64,000 bases of DNA. Origin: Daejeonia sp002484105 (GTDB lineage Bacteria; Bacteroidota; Bacteroidia; Flavobacteriales; Weeksellaceae). Numbering within the stretch: the first letter of the stretch is position 1; each line of letters starts with the position of its first letter. Under the pieces are notes generated by a model that was given only the letters and a program-made list of their open reading frames with translations, ran no database searches and had not been told where the DNA came from. Location: positions 558,001 to 622,000 of the forward strand of contig NZ_CP195105.1 of NCBI RefSeq assembly GCF_051175565.1, read 5' to 3'. Below, piece after piece: positions 1-8,128 of this stretch. The position numbers were made by a program, and so were the translations under genes.

Positions 1-230
1 TTGTTCTCAATACTGTCGAGTTTGGTCATAAACTCTTCATAATCGCTGTAAATCTGGTTCTTTCTGAGGCTGTCGCTCTCTGATTTCAGTTTGCGGGAAA
101 ATTCGTAATTCAGCATGCTTTTCTGTGCATTGAAATAATGTTTTGCGGATTTGAATTCCTCATTCTGCTGAGAAAAAATACTTCCGTACAAGAAGAGAAA
201 AAATGTTAAAAAAATCCGTTTCAAAATCAT
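1..230 (-). CDS. Secreted protein of unknown function, N-terminal part only
   Basis: The frame starts at ATG 230 and stays open to the left window edge, so 76 codons are visible. The N-terminus is a clear Sec signal peptide: a positive start (MILKR), a hydrophobic core (IFLTFFLFLYGSIF) and a likely cleavage just before SQQNEEF. The visible mature part is polar and probably helical, rich in Lys, Glu, Ser and Asn. I recognise no domain. The rest lies outside the window, so no function can be given. Confidence 0.6.
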   Translation of the reverse strand, partial: MILKRIFLTFFLFLYGSIFSQQNEEFKSAKHYFNAQKSMLNYEFSRKLKSESDSLRKNQIYSDYEEFMTKLDSIEN

Positions 231-254
231 TTTCAAAGGTTCTTTGGAGAACTT

Positions 255-286
255 AAAATCCTCCCGAGACAGGAAGGATTTTTTTC
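255..286. terminator. Intrinsic terminator between the metallopeptidase and the secreted protein
   Basis: An inverted repeat AAATCCTCC / GGAAGGATTT (one bulged base) around a short loop, flanked by A and T runs. It sits just after the stop of the zinc metallopeptidase and could work in both directions, although the longer T run is on the plus strand. Confidence 0.5.
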
Positions 287-287
287 G

Positions 288-1145
288 TTATTTCAGGAGC
301 TGATCGAAGGTGTCGCCCTGCCGGATGTCGCCCGTTTCATAGCCTTTCGTAAACCAGTATTTCCGCTGTTCGGATGTTCCATGGGTAAAGCTTTCCTGAT
401 TGACATAGCCTTGCATACGCTTCTGAATGTTGTCGTCCCCTACAGCTTCTGCAGCGCTGATGGCTTCGTCAATATCGCCGGGTTCCAGAAATTTTGTTCT
501 GTCATTGGTTTGTTTTGCCCATACTCCGGCATAGAAATCTGCCTGGAGTTCCGTTGCTACGGAAACCCGGTTCAGCTGGGCTTCAGAGTACCTTCCCGAA
601 TTCCGCAGTGCATCCACTTTTTGTGTAGTGCCGAGCAGGGTTTGTATATGATGGCCATATTCGTGTGCCAGTACATAGGCGACAGAAAACTGGCCGACTT
701 TGGCATCAAATCTCTGCTGAAGTTCGTTGAAGAAGGCAAGATCCATATAAATGGTCTGGTCGGCCGGACAATAGAAAGGTCCCATTGATGACTGAGCAGT
801 TCCGCAGCCAGACTGTGTGATATCTTCAAACATTACCACCTTTGCGGGACTGAATTTCATATTATACTGTGTGAAGATTTTGCTCCAGGTGGTTTCGTTT
901 GCGCCCGTCAGCATGGTGATGAATTCTCTCTGGTTCAGTTCATCTTTCGTGAGGTCACGCTGCTCGGTCTGCGTATTTCCAATCCCTGTTGAAGAGGAAA
1001 GGATGGCAGAAGGATCGCCACCGAGAAAGAAAACAATGGCAGCAATAATCAGGGTTCCCAACCCACCGCCTACCAGCATTCCGCCTCCGCTTCCTGTGCC
1101 GCGGCGGTCTTCAACATTCGTGCTTCGGTCATCAGTCCATTTCAT
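288..1145 (-). CDS. Putative neutral zinc metallopeptidase (YpfJ family, membrane-anchored)
   Basis: This 285-residue protein matches the YpfJ / Zn_peptidase family (PF04228) in layout and length. It has a short charged start ending in NVEDRRG, which is characteristic of the family, one transmembrane helix at about residues 24-43, then a domain facing the periplasm. The zinc site HEYGHH is at residues 161-166, and ELQADFYAGV (Glu199) supplies the likely third ligand. Cys114 and Cys126 could form a disulfide. No substrate is established for the family. It lies 56 bp downstream of ribH on the same strand and may be cotranscribed. The family call is firm; the physiological role is unknown. Confidence 0.85.
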   Translation of the reverse strand: MKWTDDRSTNVEDRRGTGSGGGMLVGGGLGTLIIAAIVFFLGGDPSAILSSSTGIGNTQTEQRDLTKDELNQREFITMLTGANETTWSKIFTQYNMKFSPAKVVMFEDITQSGCGTAQSSMGPFYCPADQTIYMDLAFFNELQQRFDAKVGQFSVAYVLAHEYGHHIQTLLGTTQKVDALRNSGRYSEAQLNRVSVATELQADFYAGVWAKQTNDRTKFLEPGDIDEAISAAEAVGDDNIQKRMQGYVNQESFTHGTSEQRKYWFTKGYETGDIRQGDTFDQLLK

Positions 1146-1201
1146 AGTTTCGTTGTTTGAAATAATAACGGATTAAAGATAATAATAAATTTGGGAATAG
1201 C

Positions 1202-1690
1202 TTATTTGGACATCTGCTTTCTGAAAGAAATCATCTTCAGAGCCGTAACGGCCGCTTCAATGCCTTTGTTGCCCAGCTTACCTCCGCTTCTTGCTATTGA
1301 CTGCTCTTTGGTATTGTCGGTGAGAAGACAGAAAACTGTGGGAGTATCGGTAAGCAGATTACAGTCTTTGATTCCCTGTGCCACTGCAGAACAAACATAA
1401 TCGAAGTGTGGCGTTTCGCCTCTGATGACACAGCCAATGGCAATAACAGCGTCATAATGGGATGATTTGCACAGCTGCATGCATCCATAGTTGAGCTCGA
1501 AAGCTCCCGGTACGGTAAATGTCGTGATCTTCTCTTCGCGCATTCCTTCTTTAAGGAGCGTTGCGACACAGCCTCGGTACAGATTTTCGGTAACGAAGCC
1601 ATTCCATTCTGAAACAACAATGCCGATTGAAAATTCATCGGCATCGTGTATATTTAATTTTTGGTATTCTGATAAATTGACGGTAGCCAT
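1202..1690 (-). CDS. ribH: 6,7-dimethyl-8-ribityllumazine synthase
   Basis: The 162-residue protein has the normal length for lumazine synthase, the penultimate enzyme of riboflavin synthesis. It condenses 5-amino-6-ribitylamino-uracil with 3,4-dihydroxy-2-butanone 4-phosphate. Visible family motifs are VSEWN near residue 28, VPGAFELNYG in the middle, AIGCVIRGETPHFDYV (containing the GxTxHF substrate loop) and the C-terminal GNKGIEAA. It is cytosolic and usually forms pentamers or 60-mer shells. Its start is two bases after the stop of the upstream TPR gene, so the two are almost certainly cotranscribed. No other rib gene is present here. Confidence 0.95.
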   Translation of the reverse strand: MATVNLSEYQKLNIHDADEFSIGIVVSEWNGFVTENLYRGCVATLLKEGMREEKITTFTVPGAFELNYGCMQLCKSSHYDAVIAIGCVIRGETPHFDYVCSAVAQGIKDCNLLTDTPTVFCLLTDNTKEQSIARSGGKLGNKGIEAAVTALKMISFRKQMSK

Positions 1691-1692
1691 AA

Positions 1693-2397
1693 TTAGAAAT
1701 ATTTTACCATTTCGATATAGGCGTCAGACATTCCGTTGTCATAATCCTGATACTTTTCGTCTATGGTAGTAAAGTATTTTTTGGCATCTGCTTTTTTGTT
1801 CAGTGCAAGTGCCATAATTCCTGCTTTTCTGGTGAAGTAATAGGCTGTATACGGATCATCTGAAGCAGAAATAGCTTTGTCAAGCATGGAACTGGCTTCT
1901 GTTGCTTTGTTCAGATTGGCCTGGCAGTCTGCCATTGCTCCATATTTAAGAGCCATCAGAACGTCGTTTTTGGACGAAAATTTGTCGAGAAGATCATAGG
2001 CCTCCTGATATTTTCCCTGTTTGAATTTCAGAAGTCCGGCGTTGTAGGCTGAAAGTTTTCCGACATGCGTTGCAGAATATTCATTATAGGTTCCGAGAAA
2101 CCCTGGGTTGGCAGCAGATTTTCCACCAAGTGCATCATCGTCTTTCCCTTCGCTCAGGTTTTTCTGTGCGGCGAGATAACCTTTCATGGCTTCTTCGTTT
2201 TTGGGCTCTACAACAAACTGCTGGTAGGCGAAATATCCAAGTACCGCAACAATCAGCACTGCAAAAACAGTGGTGATCCATTTTGAATTTTTTTCGAGAA
2301 ATGCTTCAGTATTCAGTGCTTCTTTATCGAGGTCTTTAAAAAACTCTACGGTTTCCTTACCTTCTGCTTCTTTTTTATTCTTGCGAAATTTTGCCAT
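1693..2397 (-). CDS. Single-pass membrane TPR protein (YfgM-like)
   Basis: This 234-residue protein has a cytosolic Lys/Glu-rich N-terminus (about 40 residues), one transmembrane helix at about 43-60 (VFAVLIVAVLGYFAYQQF) and a soluble C-terminal domain built from helical TPR-like repeats (for example AYNAGLLKFKQGKYQEAYDLL). This is the layout of the YfgM / TPR_21 family, whose E. coli member binds the SecYEG translocon and periplasmic chaperones. A similar role here is inference. It directly precedes ribH with a two-base gap. A TAAATTTG box lies 19 bases upstream of the ATG. Confidence 0.75.
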   Translation of the reverse strand: MAKFRKNKKEAEGKETVEFFKDLDKEALNTEAFLEKNSKWITTVFAVLIVAVLGYFAYQQFVVEPKNEEAMKGYLAAQKNLSEGKDDDALGGKSAANPGFLGTYNEYSATHVGKLSAYNAGLLKFKQGKYQEAYDLLDKFSSKNDVLMALKYGAMADCQANLNKATEASSMLDKAISASDDPYTAYYFTRKAGIMALALNKKADAKKYFTTIDEKYQDYDNGMSDAYIEMVKYF

Positions 2398-2416
2398 AAT
2401 TCTTTGGAAATGTTTG

Positions 2417-2447
2417 CAAATTTAATGGTTTTCAGCGAAATACTAAA
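2417..2447 (-). promoter_or_regulatory. Candidate promoter of the TPR-ribH operon
   Basis: On the minus strand the -7 box TAAATTTG spans 2424 to 2417 and matches TAnnTTTG perfectly. A weaker -33 element TTTA lies 19 bp upstream (2447-2444). The ATG of the TPR gene (2397) follows after 19 bases, implying a very short leader. Confidence 0.5.
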
Positions 2448-2454
2448 ATGATTT

Positions 2455-2991
2455 TTAATATTCTAAAATTTTGTAAACTTCAGCATCGAATTTACTGAGT
2501 TTCTGCTCACCTTCAAGGTCTTTGAGGCCAATGAGAAAACTGAATTGTGTTACTACAGCGCCCTGTCTTTCAACAAGTTTTGCGGCTGCCTCCGTAGTGC
2601 CTCCGGTAGCCAGGAGGTCATCATGAATCAGGATTCTCTGCCCTTTTTTCACTTGTCCGGTTTTCATTTCGATTTCTGCGGTTCCGTATTCAAGATTATA
2701 TTTTTCTCCGATAAAGGGTGGCGGAAGTTTTCCTTTCTTACGGATCAGGATAAACGGTACGCCGAGTGCCACGGCAATGGCGATACCAAAAAGATATCCG
2801 CGGCTTTCGATTCCACATACTGCGTCCACTTTTTCATAGCTGAATTCAACAAAGTTGGCAATAACTGCTTCGTAAAGTTTAGGATGAAGAAAAATGGGGG
2901 TGATGTCCTTGAACTGTATACCCGGTTCTGGAAAATCGGGAATGTTCTGAATGGTTTCGTGTAGTTTTTTAATTAATTCCTGTGAGTTCAT
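2455..2991 (-). CDS. apt: Adenine phosphoribosyltransferase
   Basis: This 178-residue purine salvage enzyme converts adenine and PRPP to AMP. The type I phosphoribosyltransferase PRPP loop ILIHDDLLATGGTTEAA is clearly visible near residue 120. The N-terminal FPEPGIQFKDITPIF and GIESRGYLFG segments are typical of Apt, and the length is normal. It is cytosolic. It starts only two bases after the stop of the upstream lipoprotein gene, so it is likely read from that gene's transcript. A 57-bp gap with its own promoter-like box separates it from the TPR gene downstream. Confidence 0.95.
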   Translation of the reverse strand: MNSQELIKKLHETIQNIPDFPEPGIQFKDITPIFLHPKLYEAVIANFVEFSYEKVDAVCGIESRGYLFGIAIAVALGVPFILIRKKGKLPPPFIGEKYNLEYGTAEIEMKTGQVKKGQRILIHDDLLATGGTTEAAAKLVERQGAVVTQFSFLIGLKDLEGEQKLSKFDAEVYKILEY

Positions 2992-2993
2992 TT

Positions 2994-4142
2994 TTAGTTG
3001 ATCTTATAGCTTGTAATTTTCCATTCTCCGTTCACATTTTTCAGTCCGAAGGTTACGTGCAGAGAAGTTGTTTTGCCCTCTTTGTCTTTTACATCATAAG
3101 TGGCGTTGACACTGGCAGCACTGCTGGAAGTACTTGTGGTAGAGATATTTTTGACATTGATATTCTTGACGGCACCAAAGCCTGATGTAGGATTGGAAAA
3201 ACGGTCGTAGCTACCCCATGCCGGGTTTTGCGACGCATCATAGGCCGCTTTGAAATTCTGGGAACTGAGATTGCCCAAAAATTTTGAAACGGTATTTTTA
3301 GGGTCTGTTCCGGGGGGCTCTGCAGTCGTAGTTTCAGTACCTGTAGTCTCGGAAGTTGTTGCATCCGTGGTATCTGTATCCTCCGTCGACGCTGCAGGTG
3401 CTGGAGTAAACAATGCATTTGGATTGACCTCTACGCCTATTTTTGACATTTTATAGGTTTTGGCACTGGTTTTAACTGTAACGGTAATGTCAATTTTGTC
3501 ATCTGGGATTTTGTCTTTCGGCAATGATGATAGTTTTAAAGTAAAACCACGGAAATTATTGTCCTGCATCATATTTTTGGCAGTAAGAAGTTTATTTCCA
3601 TTATTGAAAACTTCCAGAATGGTTTCCAGTCCGGCGCCGGTAAAGGAGACGTTCTGCCCTTTACTGTCCAGCAGCCGTGGCACAATCTGAAGTGCCTGGG
3701 CACCATTTACTGAATCTCTCATAATGGGATTGACGGCTATTGCCAGTGAAGAAGCAGAGACGTCATTCGGGTCGTGTTCGGCTGCTTTTTCATCGCCGAA
3801 GATATTCATTTCTCCAAGAGACGGGGGTCCGGTACTGGTCCATGCAATATTGTTTTGCTGGGCTACCTGATCAGCGAGCGACAAAATCTGTTGTACATTT
3901 TTGCCTTCGAGAAGAGCTCCAAGATTTTTGAGTTTTTCAATATCATTTTTTCCTTCTACTCCGAAGGTTTTTAGGATATAAAGAGCCTCGTTAAATTTAA
4001 TCTGCTTCAGCGTCGGCAGGCTTGAAGCCATATCGTTGATACTTTCCTGAAATGCTTTGGTACTGCTGGCGTCTACTTTGTCTTTTTTGCAGGCCGTGAG
4101 CAGAAGCATAGGAAGGAGAAGAAGGATAAACAGACGTTTCAT
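2994..4142 (-). CDS. Lipoprotein of unknown function with a C-terminal NTF2-like segment
   Basis: I place the start at ATG 4142 (MKRLF), six codons inside the longest frame, because it gives an ideal lipoprotein signal: hydrophobic LFILLLLPMLLLT followed by the lipobox Cys in TACKKD. The 382-residue protein has a long middle region, a Thr/Glu/Pro-rich linker, and a last roughly 100 residues (from NTVSKFLGNL to the end) that resemble an NTF2-like DUF4878-type domain (fall-off sequence GEWKITSYKIN). The function is unknown. It is probably anchored in a membrane and overlaps transcriptionally with apt (two-base gap). Confidence 0.65.
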   Translation of the reverse strand: MKRLFILLLLPMLLLTACKKDKVDASSTKAFQESINDMASSLPTLKQIKFNEALYILKTFGVEGKNDIEKLKNLGALLEGKNVQQILSLADQVAQQNNIAWTSTGPPSLGEMNIFGDEKAAEHDPNDVSASSLAIAVNPIMRDSVNGAQALQIVPRLLDSKGQNVSFTGAGLETILEVFNNGNKLLTAKNMMQDNNFRGFTLKLSSLPKDKIPDDKIDITVTVKTSAKTYKMSKIGVEVNPNALFTPAPAASTEDTDTTDATTSETTGTETTTAEPPGTDPKNTVSKFLGNLSSQNFKAAYDASQNPAWGSYDRFSNPTSGFGAVKNINVKNISTTSTSSSAASVNATYDVKDKEGKTTSLHVTFGLKNVNGEWKITSYKIN

Positions 4143-4162
4143 AGTGAAGTGTTTATACAAAA

Positions 4163-4196
4163 ATAAAAAAATCCCAACATTGTTGGGATCTATTTT
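4163..4196. terminator. Intrinsic terminator after the act operon
   Basis: A perfect inverted repeat ATCCCAACA / TGTTGGGAT (4171-4179 with 4181-4189) lies between an A run and a T-rich stretch. It follows the actF stop codon and separates the respiratory operon from the downstream lipoprotein gene. It could work on both strands. Confidence 0.75.
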
Positions 4197-4210
4197 ATCT
4201 TAATTTTCAG

Positions 4211-5533
4211 TTAAAACGGATATTCGTAGATTTTGGATTCGTGGAGGAAAGGGTTTCCGACAGGGATCAGTTTCAACTTGGACAGGGCTGTCATAACCGT
4301 GAAGATGAAGAGACCGATAATGAACAGTGTTGCTCCTATTTCCAGAAAACCGATGTTCCAGTAAGGTCCTACTGTTCCGGGCATTACCATGTTGAAGAAA
4401 TCTACCCAGTGTCCGAAGAGTACGATGCATGCCATTACTACTACTACGGTATAGTTTCTTTTGATGCTGGAACTTACCATCACTGCCAGAGGTATCAGGA
4501 AGTTGAAAATCAGCATCGGAAGAAAGGTTATTTTGTAATATTCGAATCTTCCGAAGAAATAATTGACCTCTTCCGGAATATCAGCATACCAGTACAGCAT
4601 GAACTGTGCAAACCAGGTATATGTCCAGAGCATAGAAGTGGCAAAGAGGAATTTTGCGAGGTCATGGAGATGATTGTCATTAAATTCGGGAAGGAATCCG
4701 TTTTTCTTCAGGTAAACGCTAACAAGGATTATTACGGCAATGGCACTTGTCAGGCAGCTTACCATAGAATACCAGATGTACATGGTGGAGTACCAGTGCG
4801 GGTCGATAGACATCAGCCAGTCCCATGCCCAAGCGGCCGAAGCAAAACCAAAGAAAGCAATATACCCGACACTCCAGTTGTAAAGACTTTTATAATCAGC
4901 AACCGCTTTGGTTTCGTCAAGTCTTTTTGAAAGTTTTTTCAGTTTCCATACGAAGAATGTTGCCCCCAGAACATAGATGAAGTTCCTGACAATATAGAAT
5001 GGAATATTGAGAAAGGTTTTCTTTTCAAAAAGAATTGCATCAAAATTTGGGTTGGAAGGATCGGTAAGTTCCGGATCCATCCAGTGGAAAAGATGTCCCT
5101 GATGGGTAACATTGAGAATCATGATAATGAGAAGAATAAGCCCGCCTACAGGAAGGTAAGAGGCGATAGCTTCCATTACTCTCAGAACGATAATGGGCCA
5201 CCCGGCGTGTGCTGCATTCTGTACACAGTAGAAGAAAAGCGCACAGGCACTGATACCGAAAAGGAAAACGGCAATGAAATGTACTGCTGCAAGAGGTTCG
5301 TTGTGAACCTGGAGTTTTGCATGCTCAAGATGTGCATCGTGATCCTGCGGGCCTACCAGTTCGCTGGAATGTGACGGAATATTGTATCCGTCTTTATGGG
5401 CCTGCTCCATCATATGTTCTATATGGGTATCATCAATCCCGCTGTGCGTGAAATAACCGATACCGAAAAGCAGAAGACCTCCAACTAAAAGTATGATAGA
5501 TAGTAATCTTAATTTAGGTGAAAAAGTATACAT
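4211..5533 (-). CDS. actF: Alternative complex III subunit F (quinone-binding integral membrane subunit)
   Basis: This 440-residue polytopic protein has about ten hydrophobic helices. It belongs to the NrfD/PsrC-like quinol-oxidising subunits and is a paralogue of ActC. In alternative complex III it pairs with ActC in the inner membrane and contributes a quinol site or proton path. The identification rests on the hydrophobic pattern, the WDWLMSIDPHWYSTMY segment typical of the ActF group, and its place as the last gene of a complete actA-F set. It starts 14 bp after actE and is followed by a strong terminator, so no cytochrome oxidase genes follow in this operon. Confidence 0.88.
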   Translation of the reverse strand: MYTFSPKLRLLSIILLVGGLLLFGIGYFTHSGIDDTHIEHMMEQAHKDGYNIPSHSSELVGPQDHDAHLEHAKLQVHNEPLAAVHFIAVFLFGISACALFFYCVQNAAHAGWPIIVLRVMEAIASYLPVGGLILLIIMILNVTHQGHLFHWMDPELTDPSNPNFDAILFEKKTFLNIPFYIVRNFIYVLGATFFVWKLKKLSKRLDETKAVADYKSLYNWSVGYIAFFGFASAAWAWDWLMSIDPHWYSTMYIWYSMVSCLTSAIAVIILVSVYLKKNGFLPEFNDNHLHDLAKFLFATSMLWTYTWFAQFMLYWYADIPEEVNYFFGRFEYYKITFLPMLIFNFLIPLAVMVSSSIKRNYTVVVVMACIVLFGHWVDFFNMVMPGTVGPYWNIGFLEIGATLFIIGLFIFTVMTALSKLKLIPVGNPFLHESKIYEYPF

Positions 5534-5547
5534 GTTTTTCTCTTTTA

Positions 5548-6210
5548 TTATTTGGTTTTTGTAGAATCTGCAGTGGCAGCCGGAGCGGCAGCTTTCTTAA
5601 ATTCGTTCATGACATACATGGCCACTCTCCAGCGGTCTGCCGGTTTCAGCTGTCCTGCGTAGGATCCCATAGCATTTCGGCCATATGAGAGTACATAGTG
5701 TACAGATCCTGCAGTAATCTCTCTGTCAGCATAGTTGGGTACACCAGAATAGGCGCCACTCTGTACAATAGGGCCTTGTCCGTCTCCGGCAGTTCCGTGA
5801 CATGCAGAACAAGTGTGATCGAAGAGAACTTTACCTCTTGCGAGATCTTTTTCTTTGTTTTTGGGATCAAGGGGAGATACGGCAATGAGCTTGGAGGCAT
5901 CATATCCTGCATTATACTGATCCGGTGTCAGTGCACGAGAGTCATTTACATCAATAATTCCCTCAGGATTCTGGGAAACGGTGCCGTCTACCGGAACCAG
6001 TGCAGTAGCACCATTGTTTTTTACGAAAGCCGGAACATCGTTGTCGTGGCTGGAGTACGGATCCTGTGCTTTCATCAGCGGGTCGTAAGCAATCGGGAAG
6101 TACATATCGGGAAAGTATACCAGCGGTGGGTTGTCTTTCGGCCCGCATGAGTTCAGCAATACGGCTGAAAGTCCTAATATACCGGAGATTTTTATGATAT
6201 AATTTTTCAT
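5548..6210 (-). CDS. actE: Alternative complex III subunit E (monohaem cytochrome c lipoprotein)
   Basis: About 220 residues. The start is taken at MKNY (6210); an alternative ATG three codons upstream (6219) would overlap actD by 8 bp. The N-terminus is a lipoprotein signal ending in LLNSCG, so the protein should be lipid-anchored on the outer face of the inner membrane. A single haem-binding motif CSACH followed by GTAGDGQGP lies in the class I cytochrome c fold, with the likely axial Met in YGRNAMGSY. In characterised complexes ActE passes electrons from ActA and ActB to a downstream acceptor. It sits between actD and actF. Confidence 0.92.
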   Translation of the reverse strand: MKNYIIKISGILGLSAVLLNSCGPKDNPPLVYFPDMYFPIAYDPLMKAQDPYSSHDNDVPAFVKNNGATALVPVDGTVSQNPEGIIDVNDSRALTPDQYNAGYDASKLIAVSPLDPKNKEKDLARGKVLFDHTCSACHGTAGDGQGPIVQSGAYSGVPNYADREITAGSVHYVLSYGRNAMGSYAGQLKPADRWRVAMYVMNEFKKAAAPAATADSTKTK

Positions 6211-6211
6211 A

Positions 6212-6730
6212 TTATGCATCTTTTACAGAGATTTCTTCAGCGCCGGTTTCAATCAGCAGCTGTTTGATAGCGTCTATATCTTCACTTACAAATTCCATCA
6301 TGAATTTGTCATCGGTAGTTCTCGGATCGGGATTCTGGGGAGCAGCACCAGGATACATTTTGTTTCTGATCAGGAATGTGAGAGACATCATATGCGCTGC
6401 GCAGAAAACCATCAGTTCAAACATTGGTACCACAAATGCCGGCATATTATGCGCCCAGTCGAACGAAGGTTTCCCTCCGATGTTCTGTGGCCAGTCATGA
6501 TTCATCATATACCAGGTAGTGAGTGCTCCTATGGTAAGCCCATATACAGCATAAAACCAGGCAGCATCAGAAATTCTTGTTTTTTTCAGTCCAAGAGCCT
6601 TGTCAAGTCCGTGTACAGGAAATGGCGAGTAGACTTCGTTGATTTTGATTCCTTTGTCGTTGAACGCTTTCACACCAGACATTAAGTCGTCATCATCGGC
6701 GTATATTCCGTATATAATCTTAGTGCTCAT
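6212..6730 (-). CDS. actD: Alternative complex III subunit D (DUF3341 membrane protein)
   Basis: About 172 residues. I choose the start MSTKIIYGIYADDD at 6730, which overlaps the end of actC by 11 bp. An upstream ATG at 6757 would add nine Lys-rich residues unlike the family. The DUF3341 pattern is clear: a soluble ferredoxin-like N-terminal half ending in YSPFPVHGLDKALGL, then two transmembrane helices (AVYGLTIGALTTWYMM and MVFCAAHMMSLTFLI) and a soluble tail. ActD is a structural membrane subunit without cofactors. Overlap on both sides (actC upstream, actE downstream) shows tight operon coupling. Confidence 0.9.
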   Translation of the reverse strand: MSTKIIYGIYADDDDLMSGVKAFNDKGIKINEVYSPFPVHGLDKALGLKKTRISDAAWFYAVYGLTIGALTTWYMMNHDWPQNIGGKPSFDWAHNMPAFVVPMFELMVFCAAHMMSLTFLIRNKMYPGAAPQNPDPRTTDDKFMMEFVSEDIDAIKQLLIETGAEEISVKDA

Positions 6731-8111
6731 CTCCTTCTTTTGCTTTATAAGTTTCACCTGAAATTTTCAAAATAGATTTCAATTCCGCCTGTGCAATAAC
6801 CGGGAAAGTTCTTGCGTATAACAGGAACAGCACGGAGAAGAAACCGATGGTTCCGAGATAGACTCCCACGTCAATAATGGTTGGCCTGAACATTGTCCAG
6901 GATCCTGGCAGATAGTCTCTGGAAAGGTTGATAACGATAATGTCAAAACGCTCAAACCACATACCGATGTTGATAACCAAAGCAATCAGGAAAGTTGCCA
7001 GAATATTGGTTCTTACTTTCTTGAACCAGAAAAGTGCAGGAATAACAAGGTTACAGATAATCAGTGCCCAGAATGCCCACCAGTAAGGTCCGGTGGCTGC
7101 ACCTGGAGACAGATAGGTGAAATCTTCATATCTGGATCCTGAATACCATCCGATGAAATATTCTGTAGCGTAGGCTACGGTTACCATACCTCCGGTCAGG
7201 ATAATCACAATATTCATAATCTCGATATGATACATGGTGATATAATCTTCGAGATGGCAAACCTTTCTTGCCACGAGAAGCAGCGTCTGTACCATGGCAA
7301 ATCCTGAGAAGATAGCACCTGCAACGAAGTATGGTGGATAAATGGTAGAGTGCCAACCTTTGATTACCGATGTGGAGAAGTCAAAAGATACAGTAGTATG
7401 CACGGAGAATACCAGTGGTGTTGCAAGACCTGCGAGCACGAGCGAAAGTTCCTCGAATCTTTGCCAGTGTTTTGCCTTACCGCCCCATCCGAATGCCAGG
7501 AAGGTATAGATTTTTTTTGTAAAGGGCGTTTTTGCACGGTCTCTGATCATTGCAAAGTCGGGTATCAGTCCCATAAACCAGAATACAGTGGATACAGAGA
7601 AGTATGTTGAAATCGCAAATACGTCCCATAACAACGGCGAGTTGAAGTTGGGCCAAAGAGAGCCGAACTGGTTGGGCAAAGGAAATACCCAGTAGCCAAC
7701 CCAAACCCTACCCATATGGATAACCGGGAAGATTGCTGCCTGCACAACCGCGAAGATGGTCATCGCTTCTGCAGAACGGTTTACAGACATTCTCCAGCGC
7801 TGTCTAAATAATAATAATACTGCAGAAATCAGTGTTCCGGCGTGACCGATACCTACCCACCACACAAAGTTGGTGATATCCCAACCCCAGTTAATGGTTC
7901 TGTTCAGTCCCCATGCTCCAATACCTGTACCGATAGTGTAAGCAATACAGCCGAATCCGTAAATAAAGAGTACCAAAGCAGCGTAGAGGGATACCCACCA
8001 TAACTTACCTGCTCTTTCCTCGATCGGTCTCGCGATATCTTCTGTGATATCGTGATACGTTTTGTGACCAACAATTAAAGGTTCCCTGATCGGGGCTTCG
8101 TAATGTGACAT
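6720..8111 (-). CDS. actC: Alternative complex III subunit C (NrfD/PsrC-like quinol-oxidising subunit)
   Basis: This 463-residue integral membrane protein has about ten helices and belongs to the NrfD/PsrC family. It opens with the cytosolic segment MSHYEAPIREPLIVG, and helices follow from about residue 35. In alternative complex III this subunit binds the quinol near the periplasmic iron-sulfur protein ActB. Its neighbours are actB 17 bp upstream and actD overlapping by about 11 bp downstream. Length, position and sequence agree with the family; I see nothing abnormal. Confidence 0.93.
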   Translation of the reverse strand: MSHYEAPIREPLIVGHKTYHDITEDIARPIEERAGKLWWVSLYAALVLFIYGFGCIAYTIGTGIGAWGLNRTINWGWDITNFVWWVGIGHAGTLISAVLLLFRQRWRMSVNRSAEAMTIFAVVQAAIFPVIHMGRVWVGYWVFPLPNQFGSLWPNFNSPLLWDVFAISTYFSVSTVFWFMGLIPDFAMIRDRAKTPFTKKIYTFLAFGWGGKAKHWQRFEELSLVLAGLATPLVFSVHTTVSFDFSTSVIKGWHSTIYPPYFVAGAIFSGFAMVQTLLLVARKVCHLEDYITMYHIEIMNIVIILTGGMVTVAYATEYFIGWYSGSRYEDFTYLSPGAATGPYWWAFWALIICNLVIPALFWFKKVRTNILATFLIALVINIGMWFERFDIIVINLSRDYLPGSWTMFRPTIIDVGVYLGTIGFFSVLFLLYARTFPVIAQAELKSILKISGETYKAKEGDEH

Positions 8112-8128
8112 TTTCTACTTATTATTAT